Below are positions 33,060-40,662 of a stretch of DNA of 42,606 nucleotides, piece by piece. Under the pieces are notes generated by a model. That model ran no database searches and had not been told where the DNA came from. It saw only the letters and a program-made list of their open reading frames with translations. The position numbers were made by a program, and so were the translations under genes. This DNA is from JABCPE02 sp963519075 (GTDB lineage: Bacteria; Bacteroidota; Bacteroidia; Flavobacteriales; Weeksellaceae), in NCBI GenBank assembly GCA_963519075.1, contig CAUQMH010000004.1, positions 1 to 42,606 on the forward strand, read 5' to 3'. Numbering within the stretch: the stretch's first letter is position 1; every line of letters begins with the position of its first letter.

Positions 33060-33560
33060 TTATTCAACCGTTATCTTGACAGGCACATAATACTTACTTC
33101 TAACTTTTTCCCCCTTTACTTCAGCAGGAATCCATTTGGTTTGTATGGATTTTACTGCTCTTTCTATCTCTTCATTAAAAGATTGATTTTCTCCTTTTGC
33201 TGAAATATCGGAAATTGTACCATCTGGCTCAACAGTAAATGTCAAGACAGATGATATTGTTGCTTTGGAAATCGGTTTCTTTCGAAAAATTCGAAAAATC
33301 CATTTTCCACTTCTTCCAGCCCCTTCATACTCATCTATTTTATCTGCATCTACCTTTGAAGCTAACAAATTACGAAAACCATCTATTCCTCCCTCTGGAA
33401 AAACAGCTTCTTTATCAACTTTGTCTACATCTTTATCAACTTCATCAGTATCTTTATATACAACCTCTTCTTCTGTTGTTTTAAGTTCTGATGATTTTTG
33501 TCCACAAGCCACACCTAAAAACAAAACAACTGCTAAAACAGATAATTTTAAAAATCTCAT
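33060..33560 (-). CDS. TonB C-terminal-like lipoprotein (tandem copy A)
   Basis: The 166-aa protein has a lipoprotein signal ending LGVAC (Cys19), an acidic Asp/Val/Lys repeat linker (about 35-55), GGIDGFRNLLASKVD, and a C-terminal domain of TonB-C type: a 'T-V-E-P-D-G-T-I-S-D-I' strand, SFNEEIERAVKSI helix and KWIPAEVKGEKVRSKYYVPV, the W-x-P-A-x-x-x-G-K-x-V motif of TonB-like C-termini. It lacks the membrane helix and Pro-rich spacer of real TonB, so it is not an energy transducer; similar proteins are common in Flavobacteriia without a known role. It has a paralogue directly upstream (33658-34125). Confidence 0.8.
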   Translation of the reverse strand: MRFLKLSVLAVVLFLGVACGQKSSELKTTEEEVVYKDTDEVDKDVDKVDKEAVFPEGGIDGFRNLLASKVDADKIDEYEGAGRSGKWIFRIFRKKPISKATISSVLTFTVEPDGTISDISAKGENQSFNEEIERAVKSIQTKWIPAEVKGEKVRSKYYVPVKITVE

Positions 33561-33577
33561 AAACTAATATTTTCCTC

Positions 33578-33585
33578 CAAAGATA
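33578..33585 (-). promoter_or_regulatory. -7 box for tandem copy A
   Basis: CAAAGATA reads TATCTTTG on the minus strand, 17 bp before the ATG at 33560, in a block nearly identical to that before copy B. Confidence 0.55.
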
Positions 33586-33628
33586 AGACATTTATCTTTT
33601 CTTCTTTATCTATTTAATAAACAAAAAA

Positions 33629-33653
33629 TCCCCCGTATTTTCTACGAAGGGAG
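33629..33653 (-). terminator. Terminator of tandem copy B
   Basis: The stem around CCCCGTA / TACGAAGGGAG with a TTTTC loop is followed on the minus strand by ATTTTTTG. It resembles the terminator of copy A in sequence and position. Confidence 0.65.
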
Positions 33654-33657
33654 TTTT

Positions 33658-34125
33658 TTAACCCTCTATTGTCATCTTAATAGGCATTCTCATGGGAGTC
33701 TTTTTCTTTTCTCCTTCCTCAAAAATCCACCTAGTTTTTATAGATTTTACAACTCTTTCAATCTCTTTATTAAAAGAACTATTTTCTCCTTTTGCTGAAA
33801 TCCCAGACAATGTCCCATCTATCTCAACTATGAATTCTAAACTAGATTTCAATATTGTTTTAGGAACAGGTCTTCTCTCTAGAATTAGATGTCGGAGCTC
33901 TCTAGCTTGTTCCACAGGTAAATGCTGAAATGGGTCTATTCTGTTATACTTTATTTTTGATGCGACTAACTGGCGAAATCCATTAATTCCTCCATCTGGA
34001 AAATTTGGAATATTAGTGGATGTATAAATTGCTATTTCCTCTGGTAGTGGCTTAGGCTTTTCTTGTGCGCAAACCATTCCAAAAAACAAAACAGCCGCTA
34101 AAACAGATAATCTAAAAAATTTCAT
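33658..34125 (-). CDS. TonB C-terminal-like secreted protein (tandem copy B)
   Basis: The 155-aa paralogue of the gene at 33060-33560 shares the signal-peptide frame (MKFFRLSVLAAVLFF against MRFLKLSVLAVVLFL), the GGINGFRQLVASKI segment and the C-terminal SGISAKGENSSFNKEIERVV helix. It differs in its export signal: the residues after Cys19 read AQEK, giving a VCAQ end that could be cleaved by signal peptidase I, so the protein may be soluble while copy A is a lipoprotein. The W-x-P-A motif has become WIFEEGEKKK, so the terminal strand has drifted. The middle has extra Pro, Arg and Leu (LRHLILERRPVPKTI). Function unknown. Confidence 0.8.
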   Translation of the reverse strand: MKFFRLSVLAAVLFFGMVCAQEKPKPLPEEIAIYTSTNIPNFPDGGINGFRQLVASKIKYNRIDPFQHLPVEQARELRHLILERRPVPKTILKSSLEFIVEIDGTLSGISAKGENSSFNKEIERVVKSIKTRWIFEEGEKKKTPMRMPIKMTIEG

Positions 34126-34142
34126 AAACTAATATTTTTCTT

Positions 34143-34150
34143 CAAAGATA
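34143..34150 (-). promoter_or_regulatory. -7 box for tandem copy B
   Basis: CAAAGATA reads TATCTTTG on the minus strand, 17 bp before the ATG at 34125, as in copy A. Confidence 0.55.
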
Positions 34151-34249
34151 ATACATTTGCCCCAAATATTTTCTTGTTTGATTATATTAAATTAACTGGA
34201 ATTTTATTTGTCATTAAACCAAAATTTAACTCATTACATAGGATTTTCT

Positions 34250-34257
34250 TATCTTTG
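34250..34257 (+). promoter_or_regulatory. -7 box for prfA
   Basis: TATCTTTG matches TAnnTTTG and lies 18 bp before the prfA ATG at 34276. Confidence 0.55.
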
Positions 34258-34275
34258 CCCATTCAAAATTAAATA

Positions 34276-35352
34276 ATGGCAAATAGTTTAATACCAAAGT
34301 TACAGGCAATCAAACAAAGATATAATGAAGTAGCGGATCTTATCATCCAGCCAGATGTCATCTCAGACCAAAAAAGATATTCTTCTCTTAATAAAGAATA
34401 CAGCGATTTGGGAAAGGTGGTGGCTGTTTTTGACCAATACATGAACGCTAAAAACTCCATAGAAGAAGCCGATGAAATCATCGCCACAGAATCTGACAAG
34501 GATATGATAGATTTGGCTAAAATGGAGAAGCAGGAAAGTCTGGCGCTAATCCCTAAATTGGAAGAAGACCTGAAAATCCTCCTCATCCCGAAAGACCCAG
34601 CCGATGACAAGAATGTCATGGTGGAGCTCCGTGCAGGAACGGGCGGTGACGAGGCAGCTATTTTCGTGGAAGATGTGTATAGAATGTACACGATGTATTT
34701 CAAGTCAAAAGGCTGGAGACACGAAATTACCGACTACAACGAGGCCGCAAAAGGCTACAAAGAACTCATCATGAGAGTAGAGGGCGAAGGCGTGTATGGA
34801 ATCATGAAGTTTGAATCTGGTGTTCACCGTGTTCAGCGTGTTCCAGAGACCGAGTCCCAAGGGCGTGTACATACCTCAGCGATTACCGTAGCCGTACTAC
34901 CAGAAGCGGAAGAAGTAGATGTGGAAATCAACCCAGCTGATATAGAAATGCAGACTTCGCGTTCAGGAGGAGCAGGAGGACAGAATGTAAACAAGGTAGA
35001 AACCAAAGTACAGCTGACTCACAAACCTACGGGAATAGTGGTAGTTTGTCAGCAGGCTCGTTCTCAGCTAGCCAACAGAGAGTTAGCAATGGAAATGCTT
35101 CGTACAAAACTCTACGATATAGAATTACAAAAAGTACAAGGAGACATCGCAGCTCAGAGAAAAACCATGGTTTCTACAGGAGACCGTTCCGCAAAAATCA
35201 GAACTTATAACTACCCTCAAGGGCGTGTGACCGACCATAGAATCAATAAGTCTATTTACAATCTAGATGCCTTTATGAACGGAGATATAGAAGAAATGCT
35301 AGAAGCTCTAATCATGGCAGAAAATGCCGAAAAAATGAAGGGAGAAGATTAA
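34276..35352 (+). CDS. prfA: Peptide chain release factor 1
   Basis: RF1 ends translation at UAA and UAG codons. The 358-aa protein has the RF1-type codon-recognition tripeptide P190-E-T192 (RVPETESQGRVHTSAI) and the catalytic GGQ at 234-236 (GGAGGQNVNK), whose glutamine is normally methylated. The N-terminal helical domain and C-terminal IRTYNYPQGRVTDHRI are intact. It is a single-gene unit with its own promoter box and a strong terminator. Confidence 0.97.
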   Translation: MANSLIPKLQAIKQRYNEVADLIIQPDVISDQKRYSSLNKEYSDLGKVVAVFDQYMNAKNSIEEADEIIATESDKDMIDLAKMEKQESLALIPKLEEDLKILLIPKDPADDKNVMVELRAGTGGDEAAIFVEDVYRMYTMYFKSKGWRHEITDYNEAAKGYKELIMRVEGEGVYGIMKFESGVHRVQRVPETESQGRVHTSAITVAVLPEAEEVDVEINPADIEMQTSRSGGAGGQNVNKVETKVQLTHKPTGIVVVCQQARSQLANRELAMEMLRTKLYDIELQKVQGDIAAQRKTMVSTGDRSAKIRTYNYPQGRVTDHRINKSIYNLDAFMNGDIEEMLEALIMAENAEKMKGED

Positions 35353-35356
35353 ATAT

Positions 35357-35387
35357 AAAAGCAGTCCTAAATGACTGCTTTTTTTGT
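35357..35387 (+). terminator. Terminator after prfA
   Basis: A perfect 10-bp stem AAAAGCAGTC / GACTGCTTTT (35357-35366 and 35373-35382) with a 6-nt loop is followed by a T run. It could also serve the converging bactofilin gene, which has A residues at the matching place. Confidence 0.85.
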
Positions 35388-35405
35388 TTTAATTTTTAAA
35401 GACGA

Positions 35406-35822
35406 TTACTCATCATCAGAAGTGGAAAGACTACTATAGGTGTTTTCCTCTATTTTCATCTTTTTGTTCCCTTCGAATCTCGCTCCTTCATGGATAACGA
35501 ACGAAGCCGAGATGATGTTAGCATATACTCGTCCATTTTCGCCAATCTCTACTCTATCCGCAGATATATCTCCTTTGATTTCTCCATCGATGAAGATAGA
35601 ATCTGCTACGATATTTCCATTAACTTTCCCTGTCTTACCTATGTGCAGGGTGTTTTCACATTTCACATCTCCTTCGAAGAAGCCTTCTATCTGCGTCATA
35701 GCGCTAGTTTCTATCACTCCTTTGAAGTGGGTTTCTGGAGCGATTACATTTACTCCTTTTGATGATACATTCACACTCATTTCGTTTGATTTTTTCCCAT
35801 TATTGTTAGAAAAGATTCCCAT
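35406..35822 (-). CDS. Bactofilin (polymer-forming cytoskeletal protein)
   Basis: Bactofilins polymerise without nucleotide into filaments that position cell-wall enzymes. The 138-aa protein has the beta-helical core, read as repeated short strands (GVIETSAMTQIEGFFEGDVK, GKTGKVNGNIVADSIFIDGE, IKGDISADRVEIGENGRVYA), flanked by a short N-terminal tail and an acidic C-terminus. Its first 46 bp overlap the end of the M23 peptidase gene in another frame, so expression of the two is tied. Bactofilin/M23 pairs such as CcmA with Csd1 in Helicobacter shape the cell; the same pairing here suggests a shape or wall-trimming role. Confidence 0.92.
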   Translation of the reverse strand: MGIFSNNNGKKSNEMSVNVSSKGVNVIAPETHFKGVIETSAMTQIEGFFEGDVKCENTLHIGKTGKVNGNIVADSIFIDGEIKGDISADRVEIGENGRVYANIISASFVIHEGARFEGNKKMKIEENTYSSLSTSDDE

Positions 35823-36709
35823 TGTACATTTTTTTCATTGTTAAACACTATATTGAAATTACTCTTGTCCCAATTTATAAAATTTTCTGGTTCCACCGGT
35901 ACATCATCATACAAAACTTCGTAATGAAGATGCGGTCCTGTGGAATTCCCCGAGTTTCCACCCGCGGCTATTACTTTTCCTTTTCCTACGATTTCGCCCA
36001 CCTTTACATAAATCCTATCCAAATGAGCATAAAGGGTCTTAAAACCAAATGTATGCTCTATAATAACTGTATTTCCATAACCTCCTTTTTCTCCTGCAAA
36101 AGCAACTTTCCCCACGGCTGGTGCGATGACATCATCGCCTGTATTCAGCCTCAAATCCACTCCATTATGATGTTTTACCCCTCCACTTATCGGATGTGTT
36201 CTATTCCCAAAATTACTTGTCACTTCCAATTCCCTCAGTAGAGGATTTCCGCTTGGGATAATATTCAGCATCAGGTTTTTTCTTTCCTCAGGAAGATTAT
36301 TTATATTATCTAAAGTTAAATTTTGCAGTTCTTTCAGCTCCTCTGCTTTTTGTTTCTGCTCTGCAAGATATTTTTTACTAAGTGTTACTAGTTCCTCATT
36401 TTTGGAAAGATAATACTGAAATTCCAGATACTGCTGGGATAAAAATCCTATCGCTCCTGCCATCACCAAAAATACAAAACCTAAAAGATATGGGCGTAGT
36501 TTTTTTAGTTTTTCTTTCCGAAGATTGGTTTGTTTTATATAGTATTTAGATTTATCATCATCTATTTCTATAACTATTTTATGCTCTATGTTTTCTTTAA
36601 CCTTCAAAGGAACTTTTTTCTGTCTTTTCATGCGTTCCAGAATTTCATTCCTTTTTCTTTCTTTTGCAATGTTGAATATGTCTAATTTGTTTCCTACTTT
36701 TTCTTTCAT
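35777..36709 (-). CDS. M23 family peptidoglycan endopeptidase, membrane-anchored
   Basis: The 310-aa protein has a ~70-residue basic cytoplasmic N-terminus, one membrane helix (about 73-91, PYLLGFVFLVMAGAIGFL), a periplasmic coiled coil (about 95-135) and a C-terminal LytM domain. Zinc ligands are visible: H181-NGV-D185 and H260-L-H262 in TGPHLHYEV, with H229 in YAHLDRI. M23 enzymes cut peptide cross-links in peptidoglycan. Its end overlaps the bactofilin gene by 46 bp, so the two are probably made together and the bactofilin may bind the long cytoplasmic tail. The N-terminus is much longer than in soluble M23 enzymes, which fits such a contact. Confidence 0.93.
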   Translation of the reverse strand: MKEKVGNKLDIFNIAKERKRNEILERMKRQKKVPLKVKENIEHKIVIEIDDDKSKYYIKQTNLRKEKLKKLRPYLLGFVFLVMAGAIGFLSQQYLEFQYYLSKNEELVTLSKKYLAEQKQKAEELKELQNLTLDNINNLPEERKNLMLNIIPSGNPLLRELEVTSNFGNRTHPISGGVKHHNGVDLRLNTGDDVIAPAVGKVAFAGEKGGYGNTVIIEHTFGFKTLYAHLDRIYVKVGEIVGKGKVIAAGGNSGNSTGPHLHYEVLYDDVPVEPENFINWDKSNFNIVFNNEKNVQWESFLTIMGKNQTK

Positions 36710-36788
36710 TAGTTATTAAAATTTTTATTTCAGCATAAAACAAACCTCCTTCAAAAAATTATCTCATTTTTAATCTCAATATAACTTT

Positions 36789-37580
36789 TTACCATCCTCC
36801 GCTGGCTCCGCCGCCTCCGAATGTACCACCGCCACCAAAACCGCCAAAGCCACCGCCAGAACTTCCCCCACCAGAAGATGGGAAGCCCCAGAATGTTCCA
36901 AGAAAACTGCTTGGCCCCCTGCGGGAAATAATAACATCATCAAAGGTATTATATCCGCCACCTCGTCCACCGCCACCTTTGTTGCCATATTTGATTAAAA
37001 TTATCATTATCACAATAAAGACAACGATAATCAAAACAGCCACCATTGCAAAATCTCCTTCTTCTTTCTTTTTCTGTGGTTTAAATTTCCCCTGCGTAGC
37101 TTCCATCAGGGCGTTCACCCCTTCATCTATTCCTTCATACCATTTCCCTTGTTTGAACTTGGGAATGATAAGATAATCTATAATCTGCCCAGCAACAGAG
37201 GCTGTCAGGTATTTTTCCACAGCCCTTCCCTGCTGTATGGAAATTTGTCGGTCTTTGGTAGCAATCAGAAAAACAACTCCATTGTCCACTCCCTTTTTTC
37301 CAATCCCCCAAGTCTGCCCAAATCTAGTAGCGAGAAAGTTAATATCCTCCCCCTTCGTAGAAGGAATGATAACCACCTCTATTTCCGTAGATGTGCTATC
37401 CTCAAATTTTATCAACTTCTGATTCAGCAGTTCCTTTTCCTCCGAAGAAAGAAGCCCCGCCTCATCATACACAGGATAGAGTACTTTCGGTTTTTCAGGA
37501 ATAGTATACTGAGCTGAAAGACAGCCTCCTATACTAATAAATAAAACCCATATGAAATTTCTAAGAAAATGTAATCTCAT
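36789..37580 (-). CDS. TPM-domain membrane protein (YgcG-like) with glycine-rich tail
   Basis: The protein is about 263 aa from the ATG at 37580: signal peptide (about 1-24, ending GGCLSAQ), a TPM domain (VYDEAGLLSSEEKELLNQKL, EIEVVIIPSTKGEDINFLAT, FLIATKDRQISIQQGRAVEK), one membrane helix (VAVLIIVVFIVIMIILI) and a Gly/Ser-rich tail (about 35 residues, mostly Gly, with Phe and Trp). In-frame ATGs at 37592 and 37607 are possible; 37580 gives the best signal peptide and a 20-bp overlap with the gene before it. TPM proteins are thought to have phosphatase-like or envelope-maintenance roles. It forms an operon with a second TPM protein and LemA. Confidence 0.87.
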   Translation of the reverse strand: MRLHFLRNFIWVLFISIGGCLSAQYTIPEKPKVLYPVYDEAGLLSSEEKELLNQKLIKFEDSTSTEIEVVIIPSTKGEDINFLATRFGQTWGIGKKGVDNGVVFLIATKDRQISIQQGRAVEKYLTASVAGQIIDYLIIPKFKQGKWYEGIDEGVNALMEATQGKFKPQKKKEEGDFAMVAVLIIVVFIVIMIILIKYGNKGGGGRGGGYNTFDDVIISRRGPSSFLGTFWGFPSSGGGSSGGGFGGFGGGGTFGGGGASGGW

Positions 37581-37986
37581 CTGGTAATTCATTTGGGTTT
37601 TCCTCACCGACAGGAAAATACTTTTTCAGTTCTATTCCTGTCGCTAAAATGCCATTTTTCAATCCTTGTAAATAGTCACCTTTCGCAAAATCTGCCACCA
37701 TCTCAGCATGAATTTTATCCCAAAAACTTTGGCATACTTTCTCATGGATACCTTTGTCACCGATAATGCTCAGATATTTTTGAGCAAAATTAACATGAAA
37801 AAGCACAGCATTTCTATCCTTGGTTTCATGCATTTGCAACTTCTCAAAAACCTCCCATGCCACACGCTCATTCTCCTGCTCTGTGGAAGAATCTATATGC
37901 ACACGAATCTCTCCCGTGGAGTGGTTCTCCGCAGTTTTTATAGCTTCCACCAAAGCCGAAACATCAGTGTCTGAGAGATGGTTCAT
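37561..37986 (-). CDS. TPM-domain protein without membrane anchor
   Basis: The 141-aa protein is a bare TPM domain: LVEAIKTAENHSTGEIRVHI, the DRNAVLFHVNFAQKYLSIIG core with DKGIHEKV, and a C-terminal helix LQGLKNGILATGIEL. It has no signal peptide or helix, so it should stay in the cytoplasm. Its end overlaps the next TPM gene by about 20 bp and its start lies 5 bp after lemA. Two TPM proteins of different topology beside LemA is a recurring Bacteroidota arrangement, but no mechanism is established. Function unknown. Confidence 0.87.
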   Translation of the reverse strand: MNHLSDTDVSALVEAIKTAENHSTGEIRVHIDSSTEQENERVAWEVFEKLQMHETKDRNAVLFHVNFAQKYLSIIGDKGIHEKVCQSFWDKIHAEMVADFAKGDYLQGLKNGILATGIELKKYFPVGEENPNELPDEITFS

Positions 37987-37991
37987 CTTTT

Positions 37992-38606
37992 TTAGTCTTT
38001 AAATACCTCTGGTGCTTTAGAAGCTCCTTTGTCAGCTTTGAAATAAGGTTTTGCTTTAAATTTAGAAAACATTGCAACTATCAGACTTGTAGGGAAAGTC
38101 TCTACTTTATTATTAAATGCTGTAACAGCGTCATTATAATATACAGTTTCCGTTCTGATGCTGTTCTCTATGGCAATATATTCTCTTTGGAAGTTGATAT
38201 ACTGCTGGTCAGCTTTTAGGTCTGGATACTGCTCTGCTACCATCATCAATCTACCTAATGAACTGCTCAGTTCTCCTTGTGCTTTCTGGAACTTCGCCAT
38301 ATCTTCTTCCGTCATATTGGTAGGGTCTATAGTAATTTGGGTAGCTTTAGACCTTGCCTCTACTACTTTAGTTAAAGTTTCTTGCTCGAATTTAGCATAA
38401 GATTTTACTGTATTTTGTAGATTTGGAATCAGGTTCGCTCTTTTTTGATAAACTGTCTCTACATTAGACCATTTATTGAGAACATTATTATTCTCTTGGA
38501 CTAGACCATTGTACTTTCCTACTCCCCAAAATCCTACCACTGCAACAAGCACAATGATGACAATAAGTCCCACTAATCCTATTCCAAAACACCCTTTGTT
38601 ATTCAT
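37992..38606 (-). CDS. LemA family protein
   Basis: The 204-aa protein has an N-terminal membrane helix (about 8-28, LVGLIVIIVLVAVVGFW) and a long helical domain with the LemA pattern: YNGLVQENNNVLNKWSNVET, YQKRANLIPNLQNTVKSYAK, ELSSSLGRLMMVAEQYPDLK and FQREYIAIENSI. LemA proteins are of unknown role, commonly found next to TPM/YgcG genes, and probably form membrane-bound coiled bundles. It is the first gene of the LemA-TPM-TPM operon with a -7 box 33 bp upstream. Confidence 0.93.
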   Translation of the reverse strand: MNNKGCFGIGLVGLIVIIVLVAVVGFWGVGKYNGLVQENNNVLNKWSNVETVYQKRANLIPNLQNTVKSYAKFEQETLTKVVEARSKATQITIDPTNMTEEDMAKFQKAQGELSSSLGRLMMVAEQYPDLKADQQYINFQREYIAIENSIRTETVYYNDAVTAFNNKVETFPTSLIVAMFSKFKAKPYFKADKGASKAPEVFKD

Positions 38607-38639
38607 TGTTTTTCTTACTTTATTTGGTTAAACAGATAT

Positions 38640-38647
38640 CAAAGTTA
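38640..38647 (-). promoter_or_regulatory. -7 box for the lemA operon
   Basis: CAAAGTTA reads TAACTTTG on the minus strand (TAnnTTTG), 33 bp before the lemA ATG at 38606. Confidence 0.5.
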
Positions 38648-38664
38648 CAAAAAAAATTATAATA

Positions 38665-39891
38665 TCATATATATGACCTGATTTTCTGTAAAATAATTTC
38701 AGTCGCATTAGGTTGAGAATTTACAAAATCTCTTGCTTTTTCAGACATTTCGTGCAGAAGCGCTTTATCTTTTAATAATTTTACAATAAATTCTGAAGCC
38801 TCTTTTTCGTTCTCAAAAGATTTCCCTCCATTGGCTCTGATGAGGTTATCAGCTTCTGGATTTTTTTTGTAATGATTTCCAAATATCACGGGCACACCGA
38901 AAGTAGCCGCTTCTAAAATATTATGTAGTCCCTTGTCATGAAAACCACCTCCCACAACCGCCAAATCAGCGTAGGAATAAATTTTAGAAAGAAGTCCTAT
39001 GCAGTCTATTATCAGGATTTTAGCTAATTTTTCTTGTGCATTTTTGGTTTTCCATTCAGAATATTTCAAAATTTGTTTTTGGTTCTGAAACTCAATATTT
39101 CTCTTGATATCATGCGGCGCGATGATGATTTTGGCATCTATTTTATCGGCAATTTCATCAGCGATTTTTTCTTCCGATTTCCAAGAACTTCCAAAAACCA
39201 CAAGCGGCTTATCTCCTTTGAATTCTTGGATAAATTCCACAAAATTATCTCTATTTTGAATCTGTCTTACTCGGTCAAAACGGGTATCTCCAGAAATGGA
39301 AGACTGCACCAATCCTATATTTTTGGCAAGCTGCTCCGAGCGTGGCGTCTGATGAAAAAACCAATCCACATTTTTTTTCAGTTCGTTTACGAACCACTTT
39401 CCATAAGGTTTAAAAAAAATCTGCTTTTCATAAAACAACGCCGAAACCACAAAAATCTTCGTTCCCTTTCTGTGCAGCTCACAAAGGAGATGATACCAAA
39501 AATCGTATTTTACAGTAAAGAAAATTTTGGTATCAAACTGGGAAATAAACTCCTGTATTGTAGATTTTTTGTCAAACGGAAGATAGCACACTGCATCGGC
39601 AATATGCTGTTTTTTGATTACATTTTCGTAGCCTGACGGAGAAAAAAAGGTTACTAAAATTTTATAGTCTGGGTATTCGTTTTTTAGTTTTTCTAAGACA
39701 GGAAGCCCCTGCTCATACTCGCCCAGACTTGCCGAGTGCATCCATATCACTTTCTGATTTTTCAGCTTTTCCTGAACTATTTTCAGGCTTTCTTTTCGTC
39801 CATCCACTCCTTTTTTGGCTTTTTCATTAAACCACGAAAAAACTTTTAATCCAAAAGAAAGCAGACAGATAAAAAGGTTGTAAAAAATCAT
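38665..39891 (-). CDS. waaA: 3-deoxy-D-manno-octulosonic acid (Kdo) transferase
   Basis: WaaA (KdtA) adds Kdo from CMP-Kdo to lipid A precursors at the cytoplasmic face of the inner membrane. The 408-aa protein has an N-terminal membrane anchor (FICLLSFGLKVFSWF), the HSASLGEYEQGLPVLEKL segment with the catalytic Glu, and a GT-B C-terminal half with FGSSWKSEEKI, the IIAPHDIKR motif, VVGGGFHDKGLHNILEAATF and GVPVIFGNHYKKNPEA. All key residues are visible and length is normal. It starts 3 bp after the NlpC-type gene and is the third gene of an O-methyltransferase, NlpC, waaA run. Confidence 0.95.
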   Translation of the reverse strand: MIFYNLFICLLSFGLKVFSWFNEKAKKGVDGRKESLKIVQEKLKNQKVIWMHSASLGEYEQGLPVLEKLKNEYPDYKILVTFFSPSGYENVIKKQHIADAVCYLPFDKKSTIQEFISQFDTKIFFTVKYDFWYHLLCELHRKGTKIFVVSALFYEKQIFFKPYGKWFVNELKKNVDWFFHQTPRSEQLAKNIGLVQSSISGDTRFDRVRQIQNRDNFVEFIQEFKGDKPLVVFGSSWKSEEKIADEIADKIDAKIIIAPHDIKRNIEFQNQKQILKYSEWKTKNAQEKLAKILIIDCIGLLSKIYSYADLAVVGGGFHDKGLHNILEAATFGVPVIFGNHYKKNPEADNLIRANGGKSFENEKEASEFIVKLLKDKALLHEMSEKARDFVNSQPNATEIILQKIRSYI

Positions 39892-39894
39892 TTC

Positions 39895-40623
39895 TTATGG
39901 GTTTGGGCAAATTCTTTTCACAAATCTCAGTTTGTGTGTGTGTTTATTTTGGTCTTTATTAAAAATCCCTATGCAGTCCAGATCATCTATTCGCACTTTT
40001 CCGTGAGCGTGGATGATTTTCTGATTTTCCAGCATGATTCCAACATGGATAATTCCGCCTTCTTCATTCTCAAAAAACGCCAAATCGCCAACTTCAGCTT
40101 CTTCAACAAAATCCAAAACCTCTCCCAACTCAGCCTGCTGATACGCATCACGCGGCAATTGAACCCCATTAACTTTATAAACAATCTGGGTAAAACCACT
40201 GCAATCTATCCCAAAAAAACTTCTCCCGCCCCACAGATAGGGCACATTCAGAAACTCTAAGGCTGTTTTTTTTAGGTTTTCTTTATCAAAGTTATTTTTT
40301 GTATCTTCTTGATTATCAAACTCTATTTCAGAACCGATGGAAAGGAGCGTTTTTTCTCCATTATGCTGATAATTTATAAAACTCTCTGTGACAGTTTTTG
40401 TTTTTCTTTTGGTAAAATCTGTATCAGAAATTGGTGAAACCTGCTTGGTATCCACCCAGCCTTCGTATTCATCAAAATGAATTTTTATCTTCGTCCAGTT
40501 TTTATCCACTTCTAAAATATCACAACTCTCGCCAAACAAAAGCTGAGTCACGATTTCGGCTCTATCCGAGTTTTCCGCCCTCACAGGAGCTACTGACACA
40601 CTGGCAATGGCTTTCATTATCAT
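39895..40623 (-). CDS. NlpC/P60 family (C40) peptidase with SH3-like domain
   Basis: The 242-aa protein combines an N-terminal SH3-like region (about 8-60, SVAPVRAENSDRAEIVTQLL, EGWVDTKQV) with a C-terminal NlpC/P60 cysteine-peptidase domain: C141 in FFGIDCSGFTQIVY, H193 in GIIHVGIMLEN and a further polar residue in IIHAHGKV. C40 enzymes cleave the gamma-D-Glu-meso-diaminopimelate link of wall peptides; the YkfC-like layout here suggests recycling of peptides. No signal peptide is visible, so it may act inside the cell. It lies 39 bp after the methyltransferase and 3 bp before waaA. Confidence 0.92.
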   Translation of the reverse strand: MIMKAIASVSVAPVRAENSDRAEIVTQLLFGESCDILEVDKNWTKIKIHFDEYEGWVDTKQVSPISDTDFTKRKTKTVTESFINYQHNGEKTLLSIGSEIEFDNQEDTKNNFDKENLKKTALEFLNVPYLWGGRSFFGIDCSGFTQIVYKVNGVQLPRDAYQQAELGEVLDFVEEAEVGDLAFFENEEGGIIHVGIMLENQKIIHAHGKVRIDDLDCIGIFNKDQNKHTHKLRFVKRICPNP

Positions 40624-40662
40624 AATCTTTTATTTATCACTAAATCCACCTTTTCTAGAATA

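Larger units (their letters stand above)
33021..34157 (-). repeat. Tandem duplication of a complete transcription unit
   Basis: Two head-to-tail copies each contain a terminator (33026-33054 and about 33629-33653), a TonB-C-like secreted protein gene and a promoter with leader (33558-33593 and 34123-34158). The promoter-leader blocks match at 33 of 36 positions by hand count, and the terminators share CCGTATTTTCTACGAAG. The proteins are clearly similar but have diverged in the middle. Confidence 0.8.

Noticed and set aside
33239..33567. Plus-strand frames across the TonB-C-like genes
   Set aside because: They are shadows of the minus-strand coding sequence with low-complexity content.
36776..36988. 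Ala/Val-rich 70-aa frame opposite the glycine-rich TPM tail
   Set aside because: It is a shifted reading of GGT/GGC repeats in a real gene; no start context or homology.
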